From contig CAYYNP010000025.1 of NCBI GenBank assembly GCA_964472545.1, forward strand, positions 1 through 56,361: a stretch of DNA of 56,361 nt, written 5' to 3'. This DNA is from CAYYNP01 sp964472545 (GTDB taxonomy: Bacteria; Planctomycetota; Planctomycetia; Pirellulales; Thermoguttaceae). The position numbers and the translations under genes were made by a program. This document shows positions 43,098-51,434 of this stretch, one piece after another (position 1 is the stretch's first letter; each line of letters starts with the position of its first letter). Below the pieces are notes generated by a model, which worked only from the letters and a program-made list of their open reading frames with translations, made no database searches and had not been told where the DNA came from.

Positions 43098-43125
43098 CCT
43101 ATAATATACGGGTGTACATAGTCAA
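43098..43125 (-). promoter_or_regulatory. lexA promoter with candidate LexA operator
   Basis: On the - strand TTGACT (43125-43120) and TATAGG (43103-43098) are 16 bases apart. The spacer is itself a dyad, ATGTAC-ACCC-GTATAT (five of six arm positions match), 43104-43119. A repressor bound there would block the promoter. LexA as the binder is an inference. Confidence 0.5.
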
Positions 43126-43339
43126 GGGATCGGCCAAATCGTGGCCTGCCCGCCACTGAGACCACACCGTGCCAGCCCAATCCGAGGCCACGGGGCGATT
43201 GACCCGCAACCGGAGGTATGGTAAAAAACAAGGTTCATGGTGGAAGGAAACTCTCCCACCATCGGGGTAATTCAGTTCGGGCGGGCCGACGTGTGCCACC
43301 GTCCGAAGACTAGACAGCGATCAAGCCAGGAGTCAGAAC

Positions 43340-43525
43340 GTGCCCGCCAGTGAGCGTCGGAAGGAACTCAAACGTCGTCGACATCGCCGCAAGAAAGTGG
43401 CCCAGTTTGCCAGGAAGCTGCAAAAGGCCACCGTCTCGGAACGGGCGGTCATCGCCGAGAAGCTCCGTGAGCTGACACCCGGCGGCGAGGCGATCATCGA
43501 GAACTGGGAACTGGAAAAGCGCTAG
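43340..43525 (+). CDS. Small basic protein of unknown function
   Basis: A 61-residue, strongly basic, helical protein (RRKELKRRRHRRKKVAQFAR ... ELTPGGEAIIENWELEKR). The GTG start follows AGGAG by eight bases, which supports a real gene. The basic N-terminal half plus the LTPGGE segment resembles a small planctomycete family (possibly DUF6800-like). It may bind nucleic acid; this is a guess. Confidence 0.7.
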   Translation: MPASERRKELKRRRHRRKKVAQFARKLQKATVSERAVIAEKLRELTPGGEAIIENWELEKR

Positions 43526-43530
43526 GCAAG

Positions 43531-43564
43531 CCCCTGGGGTGGTTTGGCCCCTGGGGTGGTTTGG
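43531..43564. repeat. Tandem pair of a 17-bp repeat
   Basis: Two exact copies of CCCCTGGGGTGGTTTGG, directly after the small basic protein gene. CCCCTGGGG is itself a palindrome. Confidence 0.95.
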
Positions 43565-43583
43565 CCTCACGTGCGCTATCTTG

Positions 43584-43604
43584 ATCTCGGCGCTGCGCCG
43601 AGAT
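43584..43604. terminator. Bidirectional hairpin terminator
   Basis: ATCTCGGCGC (43584-43593) and GCGCCGAGAT (43595-43604) form a strong stem, directly next to the stop codon of the - strand gene at 43605 and 58 bases past the + strand small gene. No T tract is present. Confidence 0.6.
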
Positions 43605-44150
43605 TCACTCGTCGAGATACTCCGGCAGATCGATCGCTATCTGGCCGCTCGCTTGATGATAGAGCCATCCCCGGTTTCCGCTGGCGGCCTCGGGAGGGAA
43701 CGTTTCGGTGAGCGTGATCACCGAAATGCCCGAGATCACGTTGGCCGGAATGCCGTTGTGCAGATACGGCCCGTGCGGGAAATCGTGGCCGGCAGGACCC
43801 GGCACCCCCTTGGTATTCGTCGCCCGCAGCAACTGCGGCAGCGATCCCTGGTACGCCACCGGGGACTGCCCAGCGTGCTCGATCTTGTATCGCTGGATCT
43901 GCGTTCGCAGCGTGTGCAGGTCCTGCAACACCACGCTCGATTTTGCCTGGCCGCCCGCCCCTTGGAGGACTTGGATCGCCACCGCCCCCGCGATCGCCAC
44001 CACGATGGCCAAGGTGACGGCAGTCATCAGCGAGAGTTCGATCCGCCCGGCGCGCAGTCGTCCTATTGCGGCAGACGCTTCGCGCGATTCCGCTGAGCCT
44101 GAAGCAGCTTGCTGCTTCAGGTTCCGGATTTCGACCGACTGGCGATCCAT
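43605..44150 (-). CDS. Pseudopilin-like (type II secretion/type IV pilin-like) protein
   Basis: A 181-residue protein. After a hydrophilic leader of about 34 residues comes a prepilin-like helix (GRIELSLMTAVTLAIVVAIAG), then a GspG-like region (LQDLHTLRTQIQRYKIEHAG followed by a proline). The cleavage-site region lacks the usual FTLIE, so processing is uncertain. The ATG at 44150 is the best choice but no ribosome binding site is clear; 44219 is an alternative. A palindromic repeat (44099-44122) encodes residues about 10-17 of the leader. Planctomycetes have many such single pseudopilin genes. Confidence 0.7.
   Translation of the reverse strand: MDRQSVEIRNLKQQAASGSAESREASAAIGRLRAGRIELSLMTAVTLAIVVAIAGAVAIQVLQGAGGQAKSSVVLQDLHTLRTQIQRYKIEHAGQSPVAYQGSLPQLLRATNTKGVPGPAGHDFPHGPYLHNGIPANVISGISVITLTETFPPEAASGNRGWLYHQASGQIAIDLPEYLDE
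44099..44122. repeat. Palindromic repeat inside a coding sequence
   Basis: CCTGAAGCAG (44099-44108) pairs with CTGCTTCAGG (44113-44122). It lies in the leader of the pseudopilin-like gene and keeps the reading frame open. Confidence 0.85.
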
Positions 44151-44392
44151 TGTTCGGTTTTGTTGCCTACACCCCGTAAGTGCTGTCCGCCCACCTATTG
44201 GCGCTATCCGCTCAAACATAGGTCATCGCCAGCCGGGGGGTGAGGCTCAACCGCAACATTGCCACATTTTGGAGGCGATCTCGAGAGCCTGCCCCCCGTT
44301 GGGGCCGTGAGTGATGATTCTCAGGGGTCGCTCTAGGGCGATCCACGTGCAGAACACGACCGGCCAGGGCGACGAAAGTGCGGCTCTGCCCC

Positions 44393-44415
44393 AACGGCAG
44401 CCGGCTCTTGCCGTT
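44393..44415 (-). terminator. Hairpin after the lysA stop codon
   Basis: AACGGCA and TGCCGTT pair with a nine-base loop, directly 3' of the stop codon at 44416 on the - strand. There is no T tract, so the strength is uncertain. The rest of 44220-44392 shows no gene. Confidence 0.45.
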
Positions 44416-45678
44416 CTATGAGAAGTTTGCCAAACCGGCGAAATCGAGCGTGGCGAAGTGGTCGTCCAGGGTTTCTGCCCGGCGGATCGGGATCACGCTG
44501 CCGTCTTCCCGCAGCAGCAATTCGGCCGAGCGGAGCTTGCCGTTGTAGTTGAAGCCCATGGCGTGACCGTGGGCGCCGGTGTCGTGGATCACCAGCACGT
44601 CGCCCACCTCGAGCCGCGGCAGTTGGCGGTCGATGGCGAACTTATCGTTGTTCTCGCAGAGCGACCCGGTCACGTCGTAGAGCGTATCGGCGGGGGCGTC
44701 CTCCTTGCCGGCGACGGTGACGTGATGATAGGCCCCGTAGATCGCCGGACGCATCAGGTCGGCCATGCAGGCGTCGAGCCCGGCGAAGTTCTTGTAGGTC
44801 GTCTTGATGTGCCGCACACTGCAGACCAGATAGCCGTAAGGACCGGTGATCATCCGCCCGCATTCCATCTGCAGGTCGATCGGCCCCAGCCCGGCGGCTT
44901 CGATGATCGTCTCGTAACGTTGCCGAATCCCCTCACTGACGACATGAAGATCGACGGCGTCGTCTTCCGGCCGGTAGGGGATGCCGATGCCTCCGCCGAT
45001 GTTGACGAAGTCGAATCGGATGCCCAGCTCGCGCGAGATGCCAGCCACCGTGCGAAACAGGATCTCGGCCGTTTCGACGAAGTACATTGCTTCGAGTTCG
45101 TTCGAGGCGACCATCGTGTGGATGCCGAATCGCCTTGCGCCTTTGTCGCGGGCGATCCGATAGCCGTCGAAGAGCTGCTCGAGCGTGAAGCCGTATTTGG
45201 CCTCTTCCGGGCTGCCGATGATCGCGTTGCCCTCCTTCAGCGGCCCGGGGTTGTATCGAAACGAGATCGTCTCCGGAATGCCGGCGGCCCGCTCGAGCAT
45301 CGGGATGTGGGTCACGTCGTCGAGATTCACGATCGCTCCCATTTCTCGGGCCTTTTGGAACTCTTCCGGCGGCGTGTCGTTGGAGGTGAGGATCACGTTC
45401 TCGCCGACGATGCCGGCGCGCTGGGCCAACGTGAGTTCGGCCAGCGAACTGCAATCGGTTCCGAACCCTTCGGCGGCGAGGATTTTCAGTAAATAGGGAT
45501 TCGGTGTGGCCTTGACGGCAAAAAACTCGCGAAAGCCCTCATTCCACGAGAAGGCCTCTAGCAGCGCCCGGGCGTTTTGGCGGATGGCCCGCTCATCGTA
45601 AAGATGAAACGGCGCGGGGTACTCGTCGAGCAGGGCCCGAAGCCGATCGGCGGAGAGCGGTAGGTTCTTGGGCGTCAC
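44416..45678 (-). CDS. lysA: Diaminopimelate decarboxylase (PLP-dependent, LysA family)
   Basis: A 420-residue alanine-racemase-fold decarboxylase that converts meso-diaminopimelate to L-lysine. The PLP lysine is K56 in FFAVKATPNP. The phosphate-binding glycine loop is VNIGGGIGIPYRP, the segment MECGRMITGPYGYLV is typical, and the C-terminal active site has VTGSLCENNDKFA and HDTGAHGHAMGFNYNG. The GTG start follows GAGGA by seven bases. Related enzymes in this fold act on carboxynorspermidine or carrier-bound amino acids, so the exact substrate is an assignment by similarity. Confidence 0.8.
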   Translation of the reverse strand: MTPKNLPLSADRLRALLDEYPAPFHLYDERAIRQNARALLEAFSWNEGFREFFAVKATPNPYLLKILAAEGFGTDCSSLAELTLAQRAGIVGENVILTSNDTPPEEFQKAREMGAIVNLDDVTHIPMLERAAGIPETISFRYNPGPLKEGNAIIGSPEEAKYGFTLEQLFDGYRIARDKGARRFGIHTMVASNELEAMYFVETAEILFRTVAGISRELGIRFDFVNIGGGIGIPYRPEDDAVDLHVVSEGIRQRYETIIEAAGLGPIDLQMECGRMITGPYGYLVCSVRHIKTTYKNFAGLDACMADLMRPAIYGAYHHVTVAGKEDAPADTLYDVTGSLCENNDKFAIDRQLPRLEVGDVLVIHDTGAHGHAMGFNYNGKLRSAELLLREDGSVIPIRRAETLDDHFATLDFAGLANFS

Positions 45679-45720
45679 GTTGAGTTCCTCGTGTGACTAT
45701 CGGTACGGCAACTTCTTCCC

Positions 45721-45878
45721 CGTTTAGCCGCCGCCGGCACGGCGGCGTGAAGCAGCCCTCTTTCGTTTGGCCGCCGCCGGCACGGCGGTGTGAAGCAGCC
45801 CTCTTTCGTTTAGCCGCCGCGGGCACGGCGGTGTGACTCCCCGGTAGGTTACGCCGCCGTACCGGCGGCGGCTAAACG
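45721..45878. repeat. 43-bp tandem repeat array ending in an inverted copy
   Basis: Two near-identical 43-base units (45721-45763, 45764-45806) contain CGTTTAGCCGCCGCCGGCAC. A third diverging unit (45807) is closed by the inverse, ending GGCGGCGGCTAAACG at 45878. It fills the 5' region between lysA and the next + strand gene. No gene is seen in 45679-46099. Confidence 0.9.
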
Positions 45879-46042
45879 ATACGGGCGGACGCAGAAGTAT
45901 ACCGGCGTCGCAACTCGCCGACAAGCAGATACGCCAACCGCCCCGGCACGCGTTCACCGAAACTGGCTCCCGCGATCGGCGTGTGGTAGACTATCGCGAC
46001 GTGATCGAACGCTACTATCGTTGCCAAATTCCAGTTTCTGCC

Positions 46043-46072
46043 CTCGTTCCCAAACTCCAGTTTGGGAACGAG
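46043..46072. repeat. Perfect palindrome just upstream of a gene
   Basis: CTCGTTCCCAAACT pairs with AGTTTGGGAACGAG around a two-base centre. It lies 15 bases before the GGAGG site of the Tat-signal gene, so the mRNA leader could fold into a strong hairpin there. Confidence 0.85.
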
Positions 46073-46099
46073 AAGAAGGCAGCTTTGGAGGATTCCACC

Positions 46100-47080
46100 A
46101 TGTCAACCCATCAATGCATCACACGCCGCCGGATCCTGTGTGACGGGCTGGCGGCCGGCCTCGCCTTGTGCCAAATCGGACGCACGTCTGCCGCCGAACC
46201 GTCCGCGGCGTCGCCGGCCGGGCTGGCCTTCGCCGCCGATGGGAAGCAGTACGCCTTCGACACCGGCGCGCTGCGCGGAACGCTCCGCTTTGAGGGCCGC
46301 TCGTTGGGGCTGACACCGGTCGTCGACGTGAAGTCTGCCGCACCGCTCGCCAGCGGCCACGGGCTGTTTTCCCACTATCGGCTGCTCGACGCCGACGCCC
46401 GCTACGGCCACGGCGCCTGGGACTGGCCCAGCACGGCCCGACTCTTGCCCGACGGCGCCGTCGAAACCACCTGGAAGGCCGACGCCGAGCATCCCTTCGA
46501 CATGCAAGCCGTCTACCGCTTCGCCGCCCCGGGCACGTTCGACGTCACCACCAGCGTCGTCCCGCAAAAGGACTTGCGGCGGCTGGAAGTCTTCTTGTCT
46601 TCCTACTTCCAGGGCTTCGCCACCTCGCGGGTCTACGTGCAAGGCTGCGACGAAACCGGCAACAAACCTGTCTTCCTCGAGGCCAAGCGTTCGACGGCCG
46701 TCTGGCAGATGTTCCCCCGCGATGAAGCGGCGGTCCACACCATTCGCGACGGCCGTTGGCAACGCTCGCCCAACCCGGTCGACTGGAAGATCATGCCCCG
46801 GCTCGCCCTGCCGTTGGCCATGCGCCGCGACGCCGCCACCGGCATGACCGCCCTGGTGATGGCCCCGACGAGAGACTGTTTTGCCATTTCCACCCCCTAC
46901 AGCGGCGAGGGCCACCGATCCCTCTATCTCTCGCTCTTCGGCCGCGACTTGGCCATCGGCCAGATAGCTACGGCCCGTTCCCGCCTGCTGATCGGCCGAG
47001 ACATTTCCGACGAGCGGGCGGTGGCGCTGTGTCGGGCGTATTTGAAGGATCTCGAACGAGACGGCTCCGTAGAGGAGTGA
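46100..47080 (+). CDS. Tat-exported protein of unknown function
   Basis: A 326-residue protein. The ATG at 46100 follows GGAGG and starts a twin-arginine signal (CITRRRILCDGLAAGLALCQ), so it is exported folded. The mature part looks all-beta (YAFDTGALRGTLRFEGRSLG; PHPFDMQAVYRF-type strands) and contains WQMFPRDEAAVHTIRDGRWQ. It may be a sugar-binding or carbohydrate-active domain, but I do not recognise a family. Confidence 0.75.
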   Translation: MSTHQCITRRRILCDGLAAGLALCQIGRTSAAEPSAASPAGLAFAADGKQYAFDTGALRGTLRFEGRSLGLTPVVDVKSAAPLASGHGLFSHYRLLDADARYGHGAWDWPSTARLLPDGAVETTWKADAEHPFDMQAVYRFAAPGTFDVTTSVVPQKDLRRLEVFLSSYFQGFATSRVYVQGCDETGNKPVFLEAKRSTAVWQMFPRDEAAVHTIRDGRWQRSPNPVDWKIMPRLALPLAMRRDAATGMTALVMAPTRDCFAISTPYSGEGHRSLYLSLFGRDLAIGQIATARSRLLIGRDISDERAVALCRAYLKDLERDGSVEE

Positions 47081-47185
47081 TTTTGCTAGGCAAGATCTCA
47101 GTCCGGCTCGCGGAGCGAGACAACTACTACACTACCATACTCGAAGGCGCCCCGGCTCCAGCGCGTGACTCCCGTTCTCGAACGT

Positions 47186-48208
47186 TCAAGACCCCGCACG
47201 GCCCGCACGTACTTCAACCTTCAACTCGACCTCGGGCGAATCCTCTTGAAGCCTGGCGTACTCCTCGAAGATCCTCCGGCCGCGCTGCTGGCGAGTCGCG
47301 TGCGATTGCGAAAAGGAGACGCCAGGCAACCGCTGGTTCGCATGCGTGTTATACCGCTGCATTACGAGCCGTCCCAATTCGCGGGGATCGTAACCGAGTT
47401 GATAGGTCCATCGGACGGCGTCGAGATCGGCCTGCGCCTCGAGTTGCGGCTCCGTCGGCCGCGTCCAAATCCACATCATGGCCGCTTGTACGGAGCAGCG
47501 CTGTTGCTGCGTCATCCGTCGCCAATCGCCGCGGTACGCCTCGGCAATCAGCTTGATCTGCTTCAGTCGCAAAAGCGCATGTCCGCGGTCGAGATGGGCC
47601 AATTCGTGCGCGATCACCCCGATCATCGCCGCCTCGCTGGCGATCGACTCCAATAGCCCACGGAAGAAGAAGATATGCCCGCCCGGAAACACGCGGGCGT
47701 CGAAACGTGGCGATTCAACGATGTAGACGGTCAGCCGGCGGTAGCGATCGGCTCGGGTCATACAGCAACGGACCTTCTGTACCGTGCTGCGCAGTTGGTC
47801 GACCTCTCGGCCCTCCGTGATCACCCGAGTCTTCCGCGATGCCATGTATCGTGCAAACATCGCGGCTGAGAATCTGCCCACCTGTTGTTCCTCCTCGGCC
47901 GAGATCTCGACCGCAGCCAACGCGGCCGCCTGCTGTGGCGTGGGCTCGCCAAGCATCCCGCGAGTTGCCGCAGTGCGATCGCCCGGCGGCGTTCCTTCAG
48001 CGCGGTTCGACACATTGAGGGCAGCCGGCTCCACGGCGTTAAGGCCGGCCGACGGCATTAGCATCAGCAATGCCGACAGCGCCCCCAAGAGACGGCCGCT
48101 GCCATGCCAACTGGACGTCCCCGTGCCCCAATCGCCTCGTGGGGCAAGAGCTGTGGGAGAAAACGCGAATACGAAACGAGCGCGAACGCGCACCACGGCC
48201 TCGACCAT
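47186..48208 (-). CDS. M48-family zinc metallopeptidase
   Basis: A 340-residue peptidase. A hydrophobic N-terminal segment (ALSALLMLMPSAGL, about 44-57) is a signal or anchor. The active site is HELAH at residues 201-205 (IAHELAHLDRGHAL), and the third zinc ligand is in EPQLEAQADLDAVRW. The region before, VYIVESPRFDARVFPGGHIF, matches the M48 strand. The ATG at 48208 follows AAGGAA; an upstream TTG is less likely. M48 enzymes take part in envelope protein quality control. Confidence 0.88.
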   Translation of the reverse strand: MVEAVVRVRARFVFAFSPTALAPRGDWGTGTSSWHGSGRLLGALSALLMLMPSAGLNAVEPAALNVSNRAEGTPPGDRTAATRGMLGEPTPQQAAALAAVEISAEEEQQVGRFSAAMFARYMASRKTRVITEGREVDQLRSTVQKVRCCMTRADRYRRLTVYIVESPRFDARVFPGGHIFFFRGLLESIASEAAMIGVIAHELAHLDRGHALLRLKQIKLIAEAYRGDWRRMTQQQRCSVQAAMMWIWTRPTEPQLEAQADLDAVRWTYQLGYDPRELGRLVMQRYNTHANQRLPGVSFSQSHATRQQRGRRIFEEYARLQEDSPEVELKVEVRAGRAGS

Positions 48209-48226
48209 CCCGGTTCCTTTCAACAA

Positions 48227-48633
48227 GCACTACCGGACTCCGCCGTTGCTACCGACCCATGCAGCACTGCGCCGCACGCGATCGGTTGCCAGAAAGGACC
48301 AGCATGGTTGCAAGTGCAGGATAACACATGTTGCCACGGTTCGATACTGGCCTGACGTTGGGAATCTGGCAAAGAAAGGCGCATTCTGATCTTGATCGCC
48401 GATCATCGGCTGAATCTCGCCCCCGCAGAGCAGGCCGCAGTGGCCGCAGAGGGTACTGCCACGGTGAGGCGCTTGCCGCGACCGTTAGAGATTCAACCCT
48501 CCTTGCGGAGGAGGAGAGTCTCGATATCGGCTTGCAGTTTGCCGAGTCCGTCCGTCCACCAAGTCGGCCCGACGCAGCACGGATGCCTACGTTGGCCACA
48601 CGTGCTTCACTCTTGCTGTAGAACGGCTTCACT
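48227..48633. other. Intergenic stretch, no clear gene
   Basis: 407 bases between two - strand genes. Two open frames (48249-48632 - and 48328-48621 +) have no ribosome binding site and no family resemblance. It may hold the M48 promoter and eroded sequence. It marks the transition to the atypical island on the right. Confidence 0.5.
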
Positions 48634-49218
48634 TCAGAGATACCACTTGGCCGTCGCGTCCTTTACCGCGACGGAAACAAAATCCAGCCCTAGTCCTTCG
48701 ACGAATACTCTCGGCGCCTTCGGTCGGCTGGTCAGGCTGTCGTAGCTGACGACCAACAGCGAATCGGCCTTCGGTGCGATCGAGAAGACGTACTCGTACG
48801 CCGACCTGATTCGCCTCAATCCGTCCTGCATGTCCGCGGCCATCCGGCGGCTTACCTGAGACTTAATCGTCGCAAAATGGTCGCGGACGCAAACCAGCAA
48901 GTGCACTCGATAGTCCCGCGTCTGCAGTTGCCGGATCATCTCCGGCAGGGGCGGGAAGAAGTCATCGACCGGGCTGTTGCGGCCCACGCCGTGGGCGCCG
49001 TCCGGCACGCTGCGGTGCCAGACGATCCGCTCGCCGGCGTCGTCCAACGTCGAGTAGTCGTCTTCCCGGAAGATCTCGTTTTCACGGCCGTCGTCGGGAA
49101 AGCGGTAGACGTACTTTACGCCCCGGCATCCGGCGGCCTGGATCAAGTTATGGATGAACCTCGACCCGCTCGACTCGGGACCCGTTACCAGAAACGCGTG
49201 TTTCGTGCGGATCGGCAT
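48634..49218 (-). CDS. Sulfotransferase-like protein
   Basis: A 194-residue P-loop protein. FLVTGPESSGSRFIHNLIQA at the N-terminus fits the 5'-PSB loop that binds PAPS in sulfotransferases, and VRDHFATIKSQVSRRM fits the 3'-PB region. It is shorter than most sulfotransferases. Its first 71 bases overlap the end of the glycosyltransferase gene in another frame, so they are translated as a unit. In this context it could sulfate a glycan or a protein; the acceptor is unknown. Confidence 0.68.
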   Translation of the reverse strand: MPIRTKHAFLVTGPESSGSRFIHNLIQAAGCRGVKYVYRFPDDGRENEIFREDDYSTLDDAGERIVWHRSVPDGAHGVGRNSPVDDFFPPLPEMIRQLQTRDYRVHLLVCVRDHFATIKSQVSRRMAADMQDGLRRIRSAYEYVFSIAPKADSLLVVSYDSLTSRPKAPRVFVEGLGLDFVSVAVKDATAKWYL

Positions 49219-50167
49219 CGATCAGGACCTCGGTTTCTCGTGCCGGCTCGCCCTCGATCAGGGCCTCGACGATCGTCTCCGGCTCGTAGTTGCGGCAGAT
49301 CTCCCCATCGGGGCAGTTCCAGGGTTGGCCGTTGATTTGCCGGTCGAAGAGGAACGAGTCGGGTCGGTGACACTCGGGAGTCGGGCATGCGCTGCGCGTC
49401 AGGTTGCGGTGGACGTCGTAGCCGAGGCGTCTCGGTGAGGTGCCGGCCCAGCAGACGACCGCCGGGCATTCCAACGCGGCCGCGGCATGCTGCATGAAAC
49501 TGTCGATCAGCAGCATCTTCTCGGCATACGGGATCAGCGCCATCATCTCTCGCGGTTGACCTTCCACCTGAATCGTATTTGCCAGCGGCTTTTGCGTCGG
49601 CGAACGGACCTGGGCCACGACGAAGTCCTGCTGCATCCGGTCCACTACGGCCCGGGCCACTTCGTGCGGCAGGCTCCGCTTCTGCATGCCGTGCTCGGCT
49701 TGAAGGCGCGAGTCATCGTCGTCCTTCTCCGGCGGAACGCCGCCTACGCTCTGGATCAACATCAACGGCTTGCTGACCTGGTCCAGCAGCCCCCTGGCCA
49801 TGCGGGCCTCCGACTCGAAGAGGTTCAAGTCCGGCCGGACGTCGTCGCACTCCACGGCGGCCATCTCGCACCAGACTTCGACCAGATGCTTCCGCCCGTA
49901 GATGTAGTCGCTGTGCTGGTACGGTTCGAGGTGCAGCACCCACGAGCGTCTTTGACGGATGTACTCCTCATAGAACGCCGCACCGGCAGCCAGGGGCAGC
50001 AGGACGTCGACGTTGCGGTTGCCCAGCCAGGCGGGCGGATGGCTGCTCACGACAACCAGCTTCTTCTGCGGCTGGGCGATTCTCAAGTTCCGGGCCACGG
50101 CGGTAGCGGCGATGTTTCTACCCAATCCGCCGTTGACCACCAACACGATGGTGTCGAAATCTCGCAT
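49148..50167 (-). CDS. GT9-like glycosyltransferase
   Basis: A 339-residue GT-B type protein. The N-terminal loop VVNGGLGRNIAATAVARNLR resembles heptosyltransferase (GT9) starts, and the C-terminal nucleotide-sugar region contains LLIDSFMQHAAAALECPAVV and CWAGTSPRRLGYD. A cysteine cluster follows (CPTPECHRPDSFLFDRQ, CPDGEIC), similar to one in the first domain of the large fusion protein at 51942. The ATG at 50167 follows GGGAG by eight bases. It overlaps the sulfotransferase gene and lies 40 bases after the cysteine-rich gene on the same strand. Confidence 0.75.
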   Translation of the reverse strand: MRDFDTIVLVVNGGLGRNIAATAVARNLRIAQPQKKLVVVSSHPPAWLGNRNVDVLLPLAAGAAFYEEYIRQRRSWVLHLEPYQHSDYIYGRKHLVEVWCEMAAVECDDVRPDLNLFESEARMARGLLDQVSKPLMLIQSVGGVPPEKDDDDSRLQAEHGMQKRSLPHEVARAVVDRMQQDFVVAQVRSPTQKPLANTIQVEGQPREMMALIPYAEKMLLIDSFMQHAAAALECPAVVCWAGTSPRRLGYDVHRNLTRSACPTPECHRPDSFLFDRQINGQPWNCPDGEICRNYEPETIVEALIEGEPARETEVLIDADPHETRVSGNGSRVERVEVHP

Positions 50168-50207
50168 GCGTGCTGCTCCCACCGGGGTGATCGAGATCGT
50201 CCGCCCA

Positions 50208-51260
50208 CTAGCGGCTCTTCTTCTTTGCTTTCTTCCCTTGCCGCCGGGCGATCTGTTCGGCCAGCGACACGGCCTTTGGCAACCGCCTTACTTCGACGGC
50301 GTCCTGCACGTCCACCTCCACACCGTCCTTCTTGCGCAGGACCTTTCCCGTAACGGGATCGACGGCGTACCCATTCTTCAGCCGAGTGCTCTCGGCGCGC
50401 AGCCTCTGCTGTTTCACGACGGTACCCGTCGCACCGTCGAATTTGTAGACTTCCTCGACGTCCTCGCCCGTGGCCAGCACGGGCGTGTCCAAGGTCTCCA
50501 GAAGCTCGCCGGACAGGGAGCAGAACTTCCCCTCATTCATCTTGTACAGCTCAATCTGCCGAGTGTCCCGGTTGTAGAAGACCGCCGCACCGTCGCCCCG
50601 CTCGGGGGGAATACTCCTCTTGGAAAGCCTGACGATGTTCTCTCGGCTCTCAGGAAAGTACAAGACTAACGACGGATCGCTTGTGGTGTAGCTGAGAATG
50701 CAGAAACAGGCGGAGGCCGCATAGACACAGTTCGTCGCCGTGACGCAATAGGCCGCAGAGACGTCACTGGTCGAACAGACGAAACCTCCCATCACGTTAG
50801 CGCCTGCGCAGACGTTACACGCTGCGCAAAGGTCCGTGCCGGCTTTGACGCAACAGCTCGCAAACACGGCTCCCGCCGCACAGACTTTACTGCCATAGAG
50901 ATCGCAAGCGCACAAGTTCCCCGTGCCGGTGCGTCGAGCGATCGTGTCAGCCGTGGGCGTTGTCGCCGAGCCCCACTGCTCGATCGGATACCACTTGGCG
51001 GCCCCCGCCGCGGCATCCACACACACCCACATCTCATCTTGGTCCGACCTGATCCACTGGGAGCCCTTGGAGAACTTGACGCCGACCCCGCTGGTGTCGT
51101 CGCTGTCGTCGTTAACGCCGGGGTCGCGCGTCGCCGTGTAGAGACACGGCCCGATGCGATTCGTCAACGTGATGAAGTTCTCTTGGATCGCGCAGCCGCC
51201 TTGGCCGGTCGGCGTCGCATCCAATACACACATTCCTTTGCAGTCTTTTAACGAAGCCAT
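50208..51260 (-). CDS. Cysteine-rich tail-fibre-like protein
   Basis: A 350-residue protein with a good GGAGG site seven bases before the ATG at 51260. Residues about 60-112 contain SKGSQWIRSDQDEMWVCVDA followed by GAAKWYPIEQWG, a motif I associate with phage tail fibre or fibre-neck repeats. Residues about 116-190 hold 13 cysteines spaced about every 3-9 residues (CACDLYGSKVCAAGAVFASC; CCVKAGTDLCAACNVCAGAN), which suggests a short beta-helix with stacked cysteines. The C-terminal half is charged and ends in a lysine-rich tail (RRQGKKAKKKSR). No signal peptide is visible. It is probably a structural protein and a possible target of the neighbouring sugar-modifying enzymes. Confidence 0.55.
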   Translation of the reverse strand: MASLKDCKGMCVLDATPTGQGGCAIQENFITLTNRIGPCLYTATRDPGVNDDSDDTSGVGVKFSKGSQWIRSDQDEMWVCVDAAAGAAKWYPIEQWGSATTPTADTIARRTGTGNLCACDLYGSKVCAAGAVFASCCVKAGTDLCAACNVCAGANVMGGFVCSTSDVSAAYCVTATNCVYAASACFCILSYTTSDPSLVLYFPESRENIVRLSKRSIPPERGDGAAVFYNRDTRQIELYKMNEGKFCSLSGELLETLDTPVLATGEDVEEVYKFDGATGTVVKQQRLRAESTRLKNGYAVDPVTGKVLRKKDGVEVDVQDAVEVRRLPKAVSLAEQIARRQGKKAKKKSR

Positions 51261-51434
51261 CAAATCACCTCCGGGATCGTATGGGTTCAAACGAGAAACA
51301 GGTCCCTTCCAGATCGTCACCGCTTCCCAGCACCGTACCGCGTATGACGACCACCGCGCCTGACGTTGCCGCGACGTCACATCGATCGTGTCGCAGCCGA
51401 TGCAGTGTTGGGGACCGAGTGGACGGCGTTCACT

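Noticed and set aside
45721..45878. Possible CRISPR array
   Set aside because: Units are directly joined without unique spacers and no cas genes are nearby. The tandem at 20120-20179 is rejected for the same reason.
48249..48632. 127-residue - strand and 97-residue + strand frames
   Set aside because: No ribosome binding site, no hydrophobic or domain pattern, and they overlap each other.
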